A DNA stretch of 64,000 nucleotides from an uncultured Blastocatellia bacterium (GTDB taxonomy: Bacteria > Acidobacteriota > Blastocatellia > Chloracidobacteriales > Chloracidobacteriaceae), in NCBI GenBank assembly GCA_937934745.1, contig CALGZC010000007.1, forward strand, positions 1 through 64,000, read 5' to 3'. The notes beneath the pieces are model-generated. The model did no database searches and was not told the origin of the DNA. It saw only the letters and a program-made list of their open reading frames with translations. Numbering within the stretch: the stretch's first letter is position 1; every line of letters starts with the position of its first letter. Shown here piece after piece: positions 37,416 through 47,248 of this stretch. The position numbers and the translations under genes are program-made.

Positions 37416-40400
37416 CTACAGCAGCGTTGAGCCTGCCGGCACGTTCATCGGCACAGCGGACGAGGCGGCCGGCGGTGGTTTCAGTTGCACCAGCCACCGG
37501 TGAACGGCGGCAAAGACGGTGTCCGGCTCTGTTGCAGTCAATGGCAGGCGGAGGGACTGGGCACTCGTCAGCCGGGCACCGGGCGTTTCCGCCACCAACC
37601 GGGTCAATGCTGCTACGTCAATGCGTGGCTTGTCGGCAAACTTGAGGTTGAGCGTACTCCCATCCCAATCAATGGACAAGATACCCAACGCCGAGGCCAC
37701 CTGGCGCAGGCGGGTGTAGCCGAACAGCGCCAGCACCTGGGGCGGGCGCGGCCCATACCGGTCGTCGAGTTCCTGACCGAGCGCCTCCAGGGTTGCCTCG
37801 TCGGCAGCGGATGCAATGCGCTTGTATGTCCGCAGCCGCTGTCCCACATCGCCGATGTACTCGTCCGGCAACCGAATATCCATCCGCAGGTTGATGGTCG
37901 TCTGGATATCCTCTTCGATGGGCAGACCGCGCAACTCGCGCACGGTCTCTTCCAGCAAGCGGCAGTACAAATCAAAACCGATGCTGTCCAGATGTCCTGA
38001 CTGCTGCCCACCCAACAGGTTGCCTGCCCCACGCAGCTCCAGATCGAGCGCGGCAATGCGAAACCCCGACCCCAGATCGGAAAACTCCCGAATGGCAGCC
38101 AGGCGCTGGCGGGCGACACTCGACAGCTCGGTTTCCGGCGGAATGAGCAGATAGGCAAATGCGCGCCGATTCGACCGTCCAACGCGCCCCCGCAGTTGGT
38201 ACAGCTGCGCCAGGCCGTAGTGATCGGCATGGTTGATGATAATGGTGTTGGCGAGCGGAATATCAATGCCGTTCTCGATGATGGTCGTCGCAACAAGCAC
38301 ATCGAGTTCGTGGTTGACGAAGCGCATCATGACGGCTTCCAGGGCCTTCTCGCTCATCTGTCCGTGACCGACGCCGATGCGCGCCTGGGGCACGAGGCGC
38401 TGGATCAGCTCGGCGATGGTGTAGATGCTTTCAACCCGGTTATGGATGAAAAACACCTGCCCCCCCCGCGCCAATTCGGTCTCCAGGGCGCTGCGGATCA
38501 CGTTTTCAGAAAACTGTGCGACAACTGTGTGGATGGGCAACCGGTCACGCGGCGGCGTTTCAATGACCGACATATCGCGCAGCCCGGCAATTGCCAAGTT
38601 GAGGGTGCGCGGAATCGGCGTCGCCGACAACGTCAGGACATCCACTTTCCGCCGAAGTTGTTTGAGTTTTTCTTTGTGGGCAACCCCAAACCGCTGTTCC
38701 TCGTCAATGATGACGAGGCCTAACTGCTTGAACCGTACATCCTGTGAAAGCAGCCGGTGGGTGCCGATGAGGATGTCCACCTCACCCCGCGCCGTACGTT
38801 CCAGAACGTCTTTAATATCCCTCGCCGTCCGAAACCGCGACACCATGTCAATTGTCACCGGAAAGGACGCAAAACGCTCACGAAACGTCTTGGCGTGTTG
38901 AAAGGCCAGCACGGTGGTCGGGGCAAGCACGGCGACCTGCCGGTTCTCCATGACCACTTTGAACGCGGCCCGCATGGCCACCTCGGTTTTGCCGAAACCG
39001 ACATCGCCGCACAACAGCCGATCCATTGGGGTCGGCGCTTCCAGGTCGCGCTTGATGTCGGCCAGGGCAGCCGCCTGATCGCGTGTCAGTTCGTACGGAA
39101 AAGCATCCTCAAACTCCTGTTGCCACGGTGTGTCGGGGCCACAGGGTTGTCCCTGCACCAGTTGCCGCTCGGCATACAGCCGGAGCAACTCCTCGGTCAT
39201 GTCGCGCATGGCGCGCTTGGCGCGGGCTTTTGTCTTTGCCCAGGCCACGCCGCCCAGTTTGTCAAGACGCGGCGTACTCGTCTCCGCACTTGAAAACTTC
39301 TGCACCAGATCGAGCCGCTCGACCGGAACGGACAGCGTTTGCCGGTCAGCATACTCAAGCACCATGACTTCACAGGGTGGGGTGCGGTGGTCCACCTGCA
39401 CCTGTTGCAGACCGAGAAAGCGCCCAATGCCGTGGTTGACGTGAACGACAAAATCGCCGACTTTCAGATCGCGAAAATCCGACAGGAAGCGGCTAACGGA
39501 AATGTTCCGTTTCCTGCTGCCGATGGGCGTTAGGCGGACTTCCTCTACGGACGGCGCTTCATCAAACAGTTCACGTTCGACGACGAAGGCCAGTTGAGCG
39601 GCCGGTAGGGAGAAACCGTTGAGAAGTTCGCCGACTGTGACAAAGCAGCCGGCGCGGGTCGTCTCGGCCATCGCCCGGCACAGTGTCGGCGGATCGGGGT
39701 AACATCCCACGGCAATGTCGTATTCGCGTAAAATGTCGCGGACGCGCTCGGCAATCCCCGGCGACGGCATGACAAACAGGGTCGTCACGCCGCGTTGCCG
39801 GCGTTCACGCAGCTCGGCAACAAGCTGCGATAGGCGGCCGTGAAATCGGCGCATGGACGGCGTTGGCAACTCAAGCTCAACACCATCCGGCGGCGGCGGA
39901 AACAGTGAACCCAGCAGGGACGGCCTACCGTTGCCCACGATGCCCCCTGTATCTAGGTCGCCAATCAAACTGGCGTCCGTTCGGTCCGCCGTCACCCCCA
40001 ACGACCGCAGCTCCAGGCGGGGGTAGGCGTTGAGCGCCTTCCGCAGGGCAGTACCATCGAGGACAAAGTGTTCCGGCGCGAGTACCAGCTCGCCGCCTTC
40101 GGCTGCGGCTGCAAATTGCTCGTCGAGTTGCCGCAGATACCCCTCCAACATGCGCTCTACGGCAGCCGGCTCATCCACGACGAATCGCACCGCACCGAGG
40201 TAGTCAAACAAGCTACCCGTCAACGGCTGCACGAGCGGCAACAGCGTTTCCCACCCTTCAAACAGTTCACCGCGTTCGGCCAGGGCCAGGCGTGGGTGCA
40301 ATTCGGCGGCAAAGCGGGCATCCGTCCAGTGTTCCCGGGCGCGCGCCGCCCAGGCACGTAACACCTCCGGCTGCGTTGCAAACTCCCGCAACGGGAGCAC

Positions 40401-41120
40401 CCGGCAGCTCGTCCTCCGAACAACCGACCGCTGGGTTTCAATGTCAAATTCACGGATGGATTCCAACGTATCGCCGAAGAACTCCAACCGCACCGGGTTG
40501 TCCTGGGCAGGCGAGTAGATGTCTAAAATGCCGCCGCGCAAACTGTATTCGCCCAGCAGCGTCACCGGTTCACGGCGGACATAACCGATTGCAGCCAACA
40601 GGTTGAGCAACTCATCGAGCGGGTACTCCTCATTGACCTCCAGCGTGATGCTGCCGACGGTCAAGGTACGGGGTGGCGGCAGTTTTTCCACCAGCGCACG
40701 CGCCGGCACAAGCGTTACCCGACAGCTTCTTTCGAGCAGGCGCGTCAGACAGAGCGCGCGGGCTTCGAGTACGTCTGGATGGGGCGGCGTCGCACAGTAA
40801 GGACCGCCGTCAACAACCGGCAAGACCTGAACGCCGACCTCTGCCCGTGCCTCTATGCCTTGCGTTAGCCGGACAAAGTAGCGCACGTCGGCTTCCAGCC
40901 GTTCAACATCCTGGGGCGTCGGGACAACAAACACCACCGGTTGCCCCGTCACCGCGTGCAACAGCGCCGGCAGCAGGGCACGGGCGCTACCGGTCAGACC
41001 TGACACAACGCCGACCGCTTCCGCCGACCGTAGCTGCCGGAACAAGCGGATGCCTTCCGGGGTGCGCACCAGATCACCGAATGGTGGTGGAAAGGCCGGC
41101 TGAGACGTTACGGTTGACAC
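37416..41120 (-). CDS. mfd: Transcription-repair coupling factor Mfd
   Basis: A 1234-residue DNA translocase that removes stalled RNA polymerase and recruits UvrA. The UvrB-like N-terminal domains fill about 1-340. The polymerase-interacting domain holds [15 protein letters not shown] near 560. The RecG-like motor has [19 protein letters not shown], the DEEQ box [10 protein letters not shown], the SATPIPRTL motif and [18 protein letters not shown]. The C-terminal domain masking UvrA binding is present. It overlaps the heptose adenylyltransferase gene by 13 bases. Length is slightly above the common 1150. Confidence 0.96.
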   Translation of the reverse strand: MSTVTSQPAFPPPFGDLVRTPEGIRLFRQLRSAEAVGVVSGLTGSARALLPALLHAVTGQPVVFVVPTPQDVERLEADVRYFVRLTQGIEARAEVGVQVLPVVDGGPYCATPPHPDVLEARALCLTRLLERSCRVTLVPARALVEKLPPPRTLTVGSITLEVNEEYPLDELLNLLAAIGYVRREPVTLLGEYSLRGGILDIYSPAQDNPVRLEFFGDTLESIREFDIETQRSVVRRTSCRVLPLREFATQPEVLRAWAARAREHWTDARFAAELHPRLALAERGELFEGWETLLPLVQPLTGSLFDYLGAVRFVVDEPAAVERMLEGYLRQLDEQFAAAAEGGELVLAPEHFVLDGTALRKALNAYPRLELRSLGVTADRTDASLIGDLDTGGIVGNGRPSLLGSLFPPPPDGVELELPTPSMRRFHGRLSQLVAELRERRQRGVTTLFVMPSPGIAERVRDILREYDIAVGCYPDPPTLCRAMAETTRAGCFVTVGELLNGFSLPAAQLAFVVERELFDEAPSVEEVRLTPIGSRKRNISVSRFLSDFRDLKVGDFVVHVNHGIGRFLGLQQVQVDHRTPPCEVMVLEYADRQTLSVPVERLDLVQKFSSAETSTPRLDKLGGVAWAKTKARAKRAMRDMTEELLRLYAERQLVQGQPCGPDTPWQQEFEDAFPYELTRDQAAALADIKRDLEAPTPMDRLLCGDVGFGKTEVAMRAAFKVVMENRQVAVLAPTTVLAFQHAKTFRERFASFPVTIDMVSRFRTARDIKDVLERTARGEVDILIGTHRLLSQDVRFKQLGLVIIDEEQRFGVAHKEKLKQLRRKVDVLTLSATPIPRTLNLAIAGLRDMSVIETPPRDRLPIHTVVAQFSENVIRSALETELARGGQVFFIHNRVESIYTIAELIQRLVPQARIGVGHGQMSEKALEAVMMRFVNHELDVLVATTIIENGIDIPLANTIIINHADHYGLAQLYQLRGRVGRSNRRAFAYLLIPPETELSSVARQRLAAIREFSDLGSGFRIAALDLELRGAGNLLGGQQSGHLDSIGFDLYCRLLEETVRELRGLPIEEDIQTTINLRMDIRLPDEYIGDVGQRLRTYKRIASAADEATLEALGQELDDRYGPRPPQVLALFGYTRLRQVASALGILSIDWDGSTLNLKFADKPRIDVAALTRLVAETPGARLTSAQSLRLPLTATEPDTVFAAVHRWLVQLKPPPAASSAVPMNVPAGSTLL

Positions 41121-41680
41121 GGCAGCGGGGATGTCAGCGTAGCGGCGCGCGCCAAGATACGCTCAATGATGGTGGTTGTAGACACACCCGGGACAAACGG
41201 CAACGAGCAGACTAAGCCGCCATGGGCCTCAACAATGTCCCGCCCGACAATGCGTTCGCGCGGCCAGTCGCCGCCTTTGACAAGCACATCCGGCAGGAGG
41301 CTCTCGACGACAGCCTGCGGTGTCGGAGCATCGAAAACCGTCACAGCATCTACAAAGGCAAGTGCCGCAATGATTTGGCAACGCTCTTCTGCAGTGAGGA
41401 TGGGGCGACCGGGACCTTTCAGTTCGCGGATGGAACGGTCGCTGTTGAGTGCAACAATCAGGATGTCTCCCAACCGGCGCGCTTGACCGAGGTAGGTAAC
41501 ATGGCCCGGATGCAGTAAGTCGAAGCACCCGTTCGTCAAAACAACGCGCTGCCCGGCCTTGCGCCAGACGGCACGTTGCGCAACCAAATCCGGTAAGTTG
41601 TAGTACTTGCCCGCTGCCGGCAGGCCGTCGAGACCCCGCGCCGGCGCGCCACTCGTTATCACACCGGGATCACTGACCAT
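41108..41680 (-). CDS. rfaE2: D-glycero-beta-D-manno-heptose 1-phosphate adenylyltransferase
   Basis: A 190-residue nucleotidyltransferase, equal to the C-terminal half of HldE, that makes ADP-heptose for lipopolysaccharide inner core. The signature [19 protein letters not shown] has the H-x-G-H motif, and [18 protein letters not shown] and LVKGGDW are typical. The kinase half is not attached, so a separate HldA-type kinase is expected elsewhere. Start overlaps the bacterioferritin stop by 11 bases; the end overlaps mfd. Confidence 0.93.
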   Translation of the reverse strand: MVSDPGVITSGAPARGLDGLPAAGKYYNLPDLVAQRAVWRKAGQRVVLTNGCFDLLHPGHVTYLGQARRLGDILIVALNSDRSIRELKGPGRPILTAEERCQIIAALAFVDAVTVFDAPTPQAVVESLLPDVLVKGGDWPRERIVGRDIVEAHGGLVCSLPFVPGVSTTTIIERILARAATLTSPLPCQP

Positions 41681-42119
41681 AATCGCGCAGCATCTTCTTG
41701 AGTTCGATGCAGTGCAGTTCCTCTTGCCCGATCATGTTCCGGGCAAATTCTTCAATATACACGCTGCGGTCGGCCACCGCCGCAAGCAGCTTTTTGTAGA
41801 GGTCAAGCGACCGACGCTCATGCGCCAGGCTCTCTTCTAGGATGTCACGGATGCTGTGCCGATGGGTTTCTTCAATGGCAGCAATCCGCAGGCTCGGATG
41901 ACCGTCCAAACCGGTCAGGATTTCACCCACCTGTTGGGCGTGCGCCAGCGACTCCGTAGCCTGTTTTTTGAAGAAATCCACGATGGGAATCCGGTTCGGC
42001 CCCGTCACCATCAAGGCAAAGTGGGTATAGCAAACCACGCCGGCTAACTCACACTCCATAATTTCAGCCAACAACGCCGTTGTCTGTTCGACATCAATGT
42101 TTTCAAGGATTGGTTTCAT
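41670..42119 (-). CDS. bfr: Bacterioferritin-type ferritin
   Basis: A 149-residue four-helix iron-storage protein. Ferroxidase ligands are visible in [11 protein letters not shown] (Glu18 type), [14 protein letters not shown] (E-x-x-H) and [14 protein letters not shown], with a last Glu in [12 protein letters not shown]. The Met that binds haem in classical bacterioferritin (near residue 52) is not obvious, so haem binding is uncertain. It is tightly packed between the SpoIIM-like gene (four bases) and the adenylyltransferase gene (overlap). Confidence 0.82.
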   Translation of the reverse strand: MKPILENIDVEQTTALLAEIMECELAGVVCYTHFALMVTGPNRIPIVDFFKKQATESLAHAQQVGEILTGLDGHPSLRIAAIEETHRHSIRDILEESLAHERRSLDLYKKLLAAVADRSVYIEEFARNMIGQEELHCIELKKMLRDYGQ

Positions 42120-42123
42120 ACGT

Positions 42124-43146
42124 TCAGTCCTCGGTGCGAAACATCATCCGTAGGTGGGGAACCCGGCGGCAGGGGGGGGCAGCAGCGGGTTGTACAACCG
42201 GCGCCAGAGCACCGACGCCAAGATAGACCACCAGAAACGCAGCGCAAAGCAAAGCCGCCGACACCTTGAAAACAGCCGGTACGTTGGACGGTGAAAGGAA
42301 ACCTTCAATGACTCCGGCAACCACCAGCAGGGGCAAACAAATTGCAAGGAGCTTGATGGCCGCCAGACTGCGCTCCACCAGCGCCGCGCCGCGCGTCTGA
42401 TTGCCGGGCGCAATCAGCGCGCTGCCCATCAAAAAACCGGCCCCGCCGGCAATGCAAATGGCCGTCAACTCAAAGATGCTGTGCGCACACACGAACACGA
42501 GCAGCGGCGTAAAGTCGTATTTCATCGCCAGCCCCAAAACTCCGCCGATGTGCAGGCCGTTGACGGCGAGGATGTAAAACGTTCCGAGTCCGGCGAAAAT
42601 CCCCAACCCAAATGCAAAGACGGCCACGCGCAGGTTGTTGGTCATGATGAGCGAGGCAGCAAGCTGATTTTCGCCGTTTATCCGCTCCGTCCAGTTGCGG
42701 CCGTGTTTGATCTGCTCAAGGGCGTCGGAAACTCCGATGACCACAGCAAAAGCCTCGTCATAGCAGACAAAGAAGCCGCTAAAGAGGGCAAAGCCGACAA
42801 AGACCGCACAGGCTGCCCAGACGTATCTGCAGTGCATGCGAAACAGCGCCGGCGCATCGTAGCGGTAAAAATGCCAGAGCTGGCGCCAGCCGCCACTTTT
42901 AGTACGGTACACGGCACCGTGCGCGCGTACCACCAGGTGGTTGAGGTAGTTGACCAGCTGGGTATCACGCACGTCGTGGCGGGCAATGGCGAGATCCACG
43001 GCCGTACGCTGGTATAAGCGTCCGAATTCGCGAACTTCAGCGCGGCTCAGGCCGCGTAGCCCCCGCTGACCAATGGTGGTCAGAAGGGCTTCGAGCCGTT
43101 GCCAGTGCGTCTTGCGGCGTTCGATAAAGTCATGTTTGCAAGCCAT
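42124..43146 (-). CDS. SpoIIM family membrane protein
   Basis: A 340-residue protein with a helical, basic N-terminal 100 residues and about six membrane segments from residue 105 on. The segments TNNLRVAVFAFGLGIFAGLG and HSIFELTAICIAGGAGFLMG mark the stage II sporulation protein M (DUF95) family, which is also widespread in bacteria that do not sporulate. In Bacillus the protein helps peptidoglycan degradation during engulfment; here no function is known. It lies 18 bases after hslV. Confidence 0.85.
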   Translation of the reverse strand: MACKHDFIERRKTHWQRLEALLTTIGQRGLRGLSRAEVREFGRLYQRTAVDLAIARHDVRDTQLVNYLNHLVVRAHGAVYRTKSGGWRQLWHFYRYDAPALFRMHCRYVWAACAVFVGFALFSGFFVCYDEAFAVVIGVSDALEQIKHGRNWTERINGENQLAASLIMTNNLRVAVFAFGLGIFAGLGTFYILAVNGLHIGGVLGLAMKYDFTPLLVFVCAHSIFELTAICIAGGAGFLMGSALIAPGNQTRGAALVERSLAAIKLLAICLPLLVVAGVIEGFLSPSNVPAVFKVSAALLCAAFLVVYLGVGALAPVVQPAAAPPCRRVPHLRMMFRTED

Positions 43147-43164
43147 GCCGGGGTTGCGTGCAAG

Positions 43165-43728
43165 TCAGCCAAGTTCTTCATACACAAAGGTATCATTGGT
43201 GTAGATGCAAATGCGCGCGGCAATTTTCATCGCTTCTTCGGCAACCCGGCGGGCCGAGAAGTCGGTGTGCGCCAGCAGGGCGCGCGCCGCGGCTTCGGCA
43301 TACGGGCCACCCGACCCAATCGCCATGCACTCGGTGTCCGGCTCAATGATGTCGCCCGTACCGGACAGGAGCAGCGTCACCTTTTCGTCGGCCACCAGCA
43401 AAAGCGCTTCGAGGTGACGCAGCATGCGGTCGGTGCGCCAGTCCTTCGCCAACTCAACAGCTGCCCGTTGTAGCTGCCCGTGGTACTGATCAAGCTTGGC
43501 TTCAAAACGGGTAAAGAGCGAAAAGGCATCGGCGGTGGCGCCGGCGAAACCGGCGAGAATCTTGTCGTTGTACAGGCGACGAATTTTACGGGCATTGCCC
43601 TTGACCACATTCGCTCCCATGGTCACTTGGCCGTCGGCGGCCATGACGACCTTGCCCAGGCGCCGCACGGCAAGAACGGTCGTACTGCGGATTTGCGGGC
43701 GGCGTTCGGTCAGGTGAGCATATTCCAC
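43165..43728 (-). CDS. hslV: ATP-dependent protease proteolytic subunit HslV
   Basis: A 187-residue Ntn-hydrolase related to proteasome beta subunits. The catalytic Thr begins the mature chain in [55 protein letters not shown] and [17 protein letters not shown] are family signatures. There is no in-frame ATG nearby. GTG 43728 gives a 16-residue leader before the Thr pair and is my best start, without a clear ribosome binding site. The ATPase partner HslU is not adjacent and not in this window. Confidence 0.9.
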   Translation of the reverse strand: MEYAHLTERRPQIRSTTVLAVRRLGKVVMAADGQVTMGANVVKGNARKIRRLYNDKILAGFAGATADAFSLFTRFEAKLDQYHGQLQRAAVELAKDWRTDRMLRHLEALLLVADEKVTLLLSGTGDIIEPDTECMAIGSGGPYAEAAARALLAHTDFSARRVAEEAMKIAARICIYTNDTFVYEELG

Positions 43729-43850
43729 AGAACGATGGCTCCGACAGAGGATTGAGGATTGACGATAGCAGGCCCGTCTGTAGCACAGGGCCGTGCGCGC
43801 CGCAAACACCCCGCAGGCCCGCCCCGCGCAGACAGTTTTGTACCCCGGTT

Positions 43851-45011
43851 TCATACCCGGTTCGTTTTGAGTTCCGCCAACGGATAATGCGTACCGCGCC
43901 AGGTCACGCCCTGCCCGATCAGCGTGCGCAGGGTGGCATGCCAGATGATGAACATCAGCAGCGCCACCGTGACCGGAAACAGTGGCAGGTGCCGCCATTT
44001 GACACCGTGCCGGAGGGAGTTATCGGCGTACAGCGCGAGTCCCAGAACGACATTGAGTAGGTTGAGCCACCAGAGTCGGCCGGCCGTCAACGCCAGGCCG
44101 AGGTAAGGAACGAGGAACAAGCCCCAGAGCGTGAGTGGGCCGCACACCGCCATCAACAGGCTGTAATCCAGGCCGGCAAAAGCATTTTTTTCAAGGCCTC
44201 GGATCAGTTCACCGAGCGAGCGGTACCACACCACCGCCAGCAAGTGCTTGCCCGCGACCAACTCCTGTCGTCCACCCGCCCGCTTGATAATTTTGCCGAG
44301 CTTCATATCGTCGTCTGGACGCATGCGGATCACGGCATGGGTTCCGGCGCACTCATAGGCGAGACGGCGGACAAGGTTGAAGGCACCGACGCCGACAAAG
44401 GCGGAACTGCGTGGGTCGCGGGCGCGCCAGGGGCGCACAAACAGGGCAAAACACATGGTGAATGTACCCAGAAAGGCTGTTAGCAACGGCCCCGGCAGGT
44501 GGACCTCCGGGCCCACCGTCAGGTGGTCAAGCCGTTCCGTCACGGCATAGGCCACGGCCCGCCGGACGGTGCTGGGATGCATCACAATATCGGCATCGGT
44601 AAACAACAGAAACTCGCCCTGCGCTGCCTGTGCGCCGACCCAGTGGGCATGATTTTTTCCTAGCCAGCCCGGAGGCAGCGTGGTGACGGTGATGACCTTA
44701 AGTTTAGAAGCATAGGCCCGCTGAATCCGCGCCAGAACATCACCCGTTGCGTCGGTTGAGCGGTCATTGACCACGATGACTTCCACGGCCGGATGATCCT
44801 GCGCCAACAACGACCGCAGCGCCGGCTCGATGGTGTCGGCTTCGTTGCGGGCCGCGACAATGATGCTGACAGAAGCAGCGGCAGAAGCTTCAGGAGCAGT
44901 CACGTCGGTCAGGAAGCGAATCGCTCGGTTACCGCGCCCGAGGACGAACAACGAAGCAGTCAGTGTGACGGTGGTCAATCCCACTACCGTCTGTAACAAG
45001 GTGTCGAGCAT
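43851..45011 (-). CDS. Membrane-bound family 2 glycosyltransferase
   Basis: A 386-residue GT2 enzyme. One N-terminal membrane segment precedes the GT-A domain with [37 protein letters not shown], the loop [11 protein letters not shown] and the metal-binding [13 protein letters not shown]. Three C-terminal membrane segments follow from about residue 280. The G-W-L-G-K-N-H-A loop is typical of the HpnB/CrtQ-like group, which glycosylates lipids such as hopanoids or carotenoids; the acceptor here is unknown. It is 37 bases after the patatin gene and 122 before hslV. Confidence 0.82.
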   Translation of the reverse strand: MLDTLLQTVVGLTTVTLTASLFVLGRGNRAIRFLTDVTAPEASAAASVSIIVAARNEADTIEPALRSLLAQDHPAVEVIVVNDRSTDATGDVLARIQRAYASKLKVITVTTLPPGWLGKNHAHWVGAQAAQGEFLLFTDADIVMHPSTVRRAVAYAVTERLDHLTVGPEVHLPGPLLTAFLGTFTMCFALFVRPWRARDPRSSAFVGVGAFNLVRRLAYECAGTHAVIRMRPDDDMKLGKIIKRAGGRQELVAGKHLLAVVWYRSLGELIRGLEKNAFAGLDYSLLMAVCGPLTLWGLFLVPYLGLALTAGRLWWLNLLNVVLGLALYADNSLRHGVKWRHLPLFPVTVALLMFIIWHATLRTLIGQGVTWRGTHYPLAELKTNRV

Positions 45012-45018
45012 CGTCGCG

Positions 45019-45046
45019 TATGCAAAACGTCCTATGCAAAACGCCT
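45019..45046. repeat. Imperfect 14-bp tandem duplication
   Basis: tatgcaaaacgtcc is followed by tatgcaaaacgcct (12 of 14 identical) in the 37-base spacer between the patatin stop and the glycosyltransferase start. Confidence 0.65.
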
Positions 45047-45048
45047 AC

Positions 45049-45816
45049 TCAGGCGCTGCGTTGAACTCGGCAGTCAAGCAACCGGTCAAGCATGGCGCGC
45101 GCCGCTGCTTCCCCGGCAGCCACAACGGCATCCAAACCACGTCCGATCGGAAGCATCCCGGCCAACGGAATGGCCGGTGTGATGAGGACATCAGATGCAT
45201 CGAGGGCCTGGCGATAGTGGACCGGAAAAAACCGGCGGACGGTCGCGGTTGTCGGCTCCATGCCGACCGCACGTAAAACCGAAGAAATCCCCAGGACGTC
45301 CGAGGCCACCACAGCCGGTGCTCCCATCTCACGCGCCGGGACAGACGGCAGCGGGCAAGCAATGCCGCCGTCAAGCAGGGACAGACCGTCACGAACCACG
45401 GGCCGCCGCACGCCCGGCAGAGCACAACTGGCGCTGATTGCACTCGGTAAATCGCCGGTGCGCAACACGACCAACCGGCGTGACGGCCACTCACCGGCAA
45501 CGGCCGCAAAGGGACGGGCGAGCTGTTCAAAGGTGGGCGGTAGGTAACGTGCGCAAAAGCGTTCAAGGCTGTCACCGTCAAACAGCTCCGGCCAGAAGGT
45601 GGAAGCCGCAATGGCATACATCTCACGCCAAGACATCCCGGCCGCCAGCATGGCGCCGATGATGCTGCCGGCGCTGGTGCCGGTAATCACGGTCGGCATC
45701 AGCCCGTACATTTCCAATACCTTGACGACGCCGATATGGGCCAGTCCGCGCGGCCCCCCACCGCTGAGGGCCAGTCCAAACGTGGATGGGAAAGATGTGG
45801 ACGGAAAAGCAATCAT
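45049..45816 (-). CDS. Patatin-like phospholipase (RssA type)
   Basis: A 255-residue serine lipid hydrolase. The oxyanion glycine motif is LALSGGGPRGLAHIGVV, the nucleophile motif ITGTSAGSIIGAMLA, and the catalytic Asp is in LLDGGIACPLP (D-G-G). Length and order match the RssA/YchK group of bacterial patatins, presumed to act on phospholipids at the inner membrane. It is the first gene of a run to purD and diverges from the radical SAM gene over 218 bases with no other gene. Confidence 0.88.
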   Translation of the reverse strand: MIAFPSTSFPSTFGLALSGGGPRGLAHIGVVKVLEMYGLMPTVITGTSAGSIIGAMLAAGMSWREMYAIAASTFWPELFDGDSLERFCARYLPPTFEQLARPFAAVAGEWPSRRLVVLRTGDLPSAISASCALPGVRRPVVRDGLSLLDGGIACPLPSVPAREMGAPAVVASDVLGISSVLRAVGMEPTTATVRRFFPVHYRQALDASDVLITPAIPLAGMLPIGRGLDAVVAAGEAAARAMLDRLLDCRVQRSA

Positions 45817-46034
45817 CTTGGGTCGTACCTGAAGCGTCCGCTTTCCTCAGGTGGGCAGTCGGGGGCAGTGGGTCAAGCCTACTGAGTTTTGCCCCACCAG
45901 ACCAGTCTGCGCCGCCCGGTGTTCCGGCAAATCACCACGCGCTTCTCTTGCTGCATCCCCCTAAACCGGGTACTTTCGACCTCCCGGTGTTTGCCACCAC
46001 TTACGCTCGATCTTTTTGCCGGAGACGCGCCCTC

Positions 46035-47204
46035 ATGTCATTTCTCAACCAAATGACCAAGGAACTACTCAAGCGCTACGGACGCCTTGCCCTGGGACGG
46101 CCATTTGCGCCGGCTTTCCTCAACATCCTGGTGACATCCGTGTGCGACATGCGCTGCGTCCACTGTTTTTTCACGGATGAGCTGGACGATAAAGAACGCA
46201 AGAAATCACAAATGAAGACAGAAAACATTGTGCGCATCAGCGAAACGCTGGGCGGCAATCTTTCTGTGCTGGTCATTGCCGGCGGTGAGCCGTTTACCCG
46301 CCTCGATATGCCGGATATTGCGCGGGCGTTCTACCAAAATAACCGCCTTGAGTCTATTTACCTCATGTCGAACGGGCAGATTCAGAAGCGTATTTTGCCC
46401 GACGTTGAGCGCATCCTCACAGAATGTCCTAACCTTCACGTTACGGTGGCGTTAGGCATTGATGGCCTTGAGGCAGAACATGACAAAATTCGCCAAAAAC
46501 CGGGCAGTTGGGCGCGCGCTATTGACACTGCCCGGCAACTCCAGAAGCTCAAGAAGTGCTTCGGTCGGCTTGACATCCAGACTTGTACCTGCGTCATGAA
46601 CTCCAACCAGGATCGCCTGTTTGAGTGGTATGAATTCCTCAAACATGACCTCAAGCCGGACAAAATCAATGTCAACTACATCCGCCCACCGGCCGCCCGT
46701 CCCGAAGAACTCAATATCGACTTGGAACGCTATCGCCAACTTTCAGCCATGATTTTGGAAGACTCGCGGAGCGGACGCGCAAAAAATGTCTATAGCGGAC
46801 CGAATGGCGCATTCAAGGCAGCGGTGGACATCTACATGCACGAACTCATTGCCAAGACGCAAGAAGAGCAAAAGGCCCAACTCCGGTGCTTTGCCGGCAC
46901 GGCTGGCGGCGTGATTTACGACGAAGGCACGGTGTCAAGCTGTGAAAACCTACCGCCGATTGGCAATTTGCGTGATTACGACTGGAATTTTTCAGCCCTG
47001 TGGTACTCAGAAGCCATGAACCTGCGCCGGGCGCGCGTCAAAGATGGCTGCTTCTGTACACACGAAAGCAACTGCTATTACCCGTCACTGGCTTTCAACC
47101 CAAAGCATTTGGTCAAGATCAAGCGCCTGGAGCGGGAAATTATAGCCGCCCGGAAACGGGTTGAGCGCCTGGAAGGCGAAACAGTTGCGGCTACGGTCCC
47201 ATAG
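46035..47204 (+). CDS. Radical SAM protein with SPASM-like C-terminus
   Basis: A 389-residue protein. The radical SAM [4Fe-4S] motif CDMRCVHC (C-x3-C-x2-C) lies near residue 37, followed by VIAGGEPF (the GGE motif) and the rest of a TIM-barrel fold. A C-terminal Cys group (LRCFAG, SSCENL, GCFCTHESNC) suggests extra iron-sulfur clusters as in SPASM proteins. The end is a coiled coil. ATG 46035 has GGAG about ten bases ahead. The substrate is unknown; no peptide precursor gene is seen nearby. Confidence 0.8.
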   Translation: MSFLNQMTKELLKRYGRLALGRPFAPAFLNILVTSVCDMRCVHCFFTDELDDKERKKSQMKTENIVRISETLGGNLSVLVIAGGEPFTRLDMPDIARAFYQNNRLESIYLMSNGQIQKRILPDVERILTECPNLHVTVALGIDGLEAEHDKIRQKPGSWARAIDTARQLQKLKKCFGRLDIQTCTCVMNSNQDRLFEWYEFLKHDLKPDKINVNYIRPPAARPEELNIDLERYRQLSAMILEDSRSGRAKNVYSGPNGAFKAAVDIYMHELIAKTQEEQKAQLRCFAGTAGGVIYDEGTVSSCENLPPIGNLRDYDWNFSALWYSEAMNLRRARVKDGCFCTHESNCYYPSLAFNPKHLVKIKRLEREIIAARKRVERLEGETVAATVP

Positions 47205-47210
47205 AGCCCT

Positions 47211-47245
47211 GCGTGGGGATGAGGCATTGTCCTCGTGTCCCACGC
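47211..47245. terminator. Bidirectional terminator between the radical SAM and sensor kinase genes
   Basis: GCGTGGG (47211-47217) pairs with CCCACGC (47239-47245), and an inner GAGG/CCTC stem (47221-47224, 47231-47234) closes a six-base loop. The two genes converge here, with stops at 47204 and 47249. In the plus direction tgcttattgcttt follows; in the minus direction the hairpin starts three bases past the stop. Confidence 0.65.
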
Positions 47246-47248
47246 TGC

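Noticed and set aside
45786..46034. Longer N-terminus for the radical SAM protein
   Set aside because: The extra 83 residues overlap the divergent patatin start and are not family-like; ATG 46035 has a ribosome binding site.
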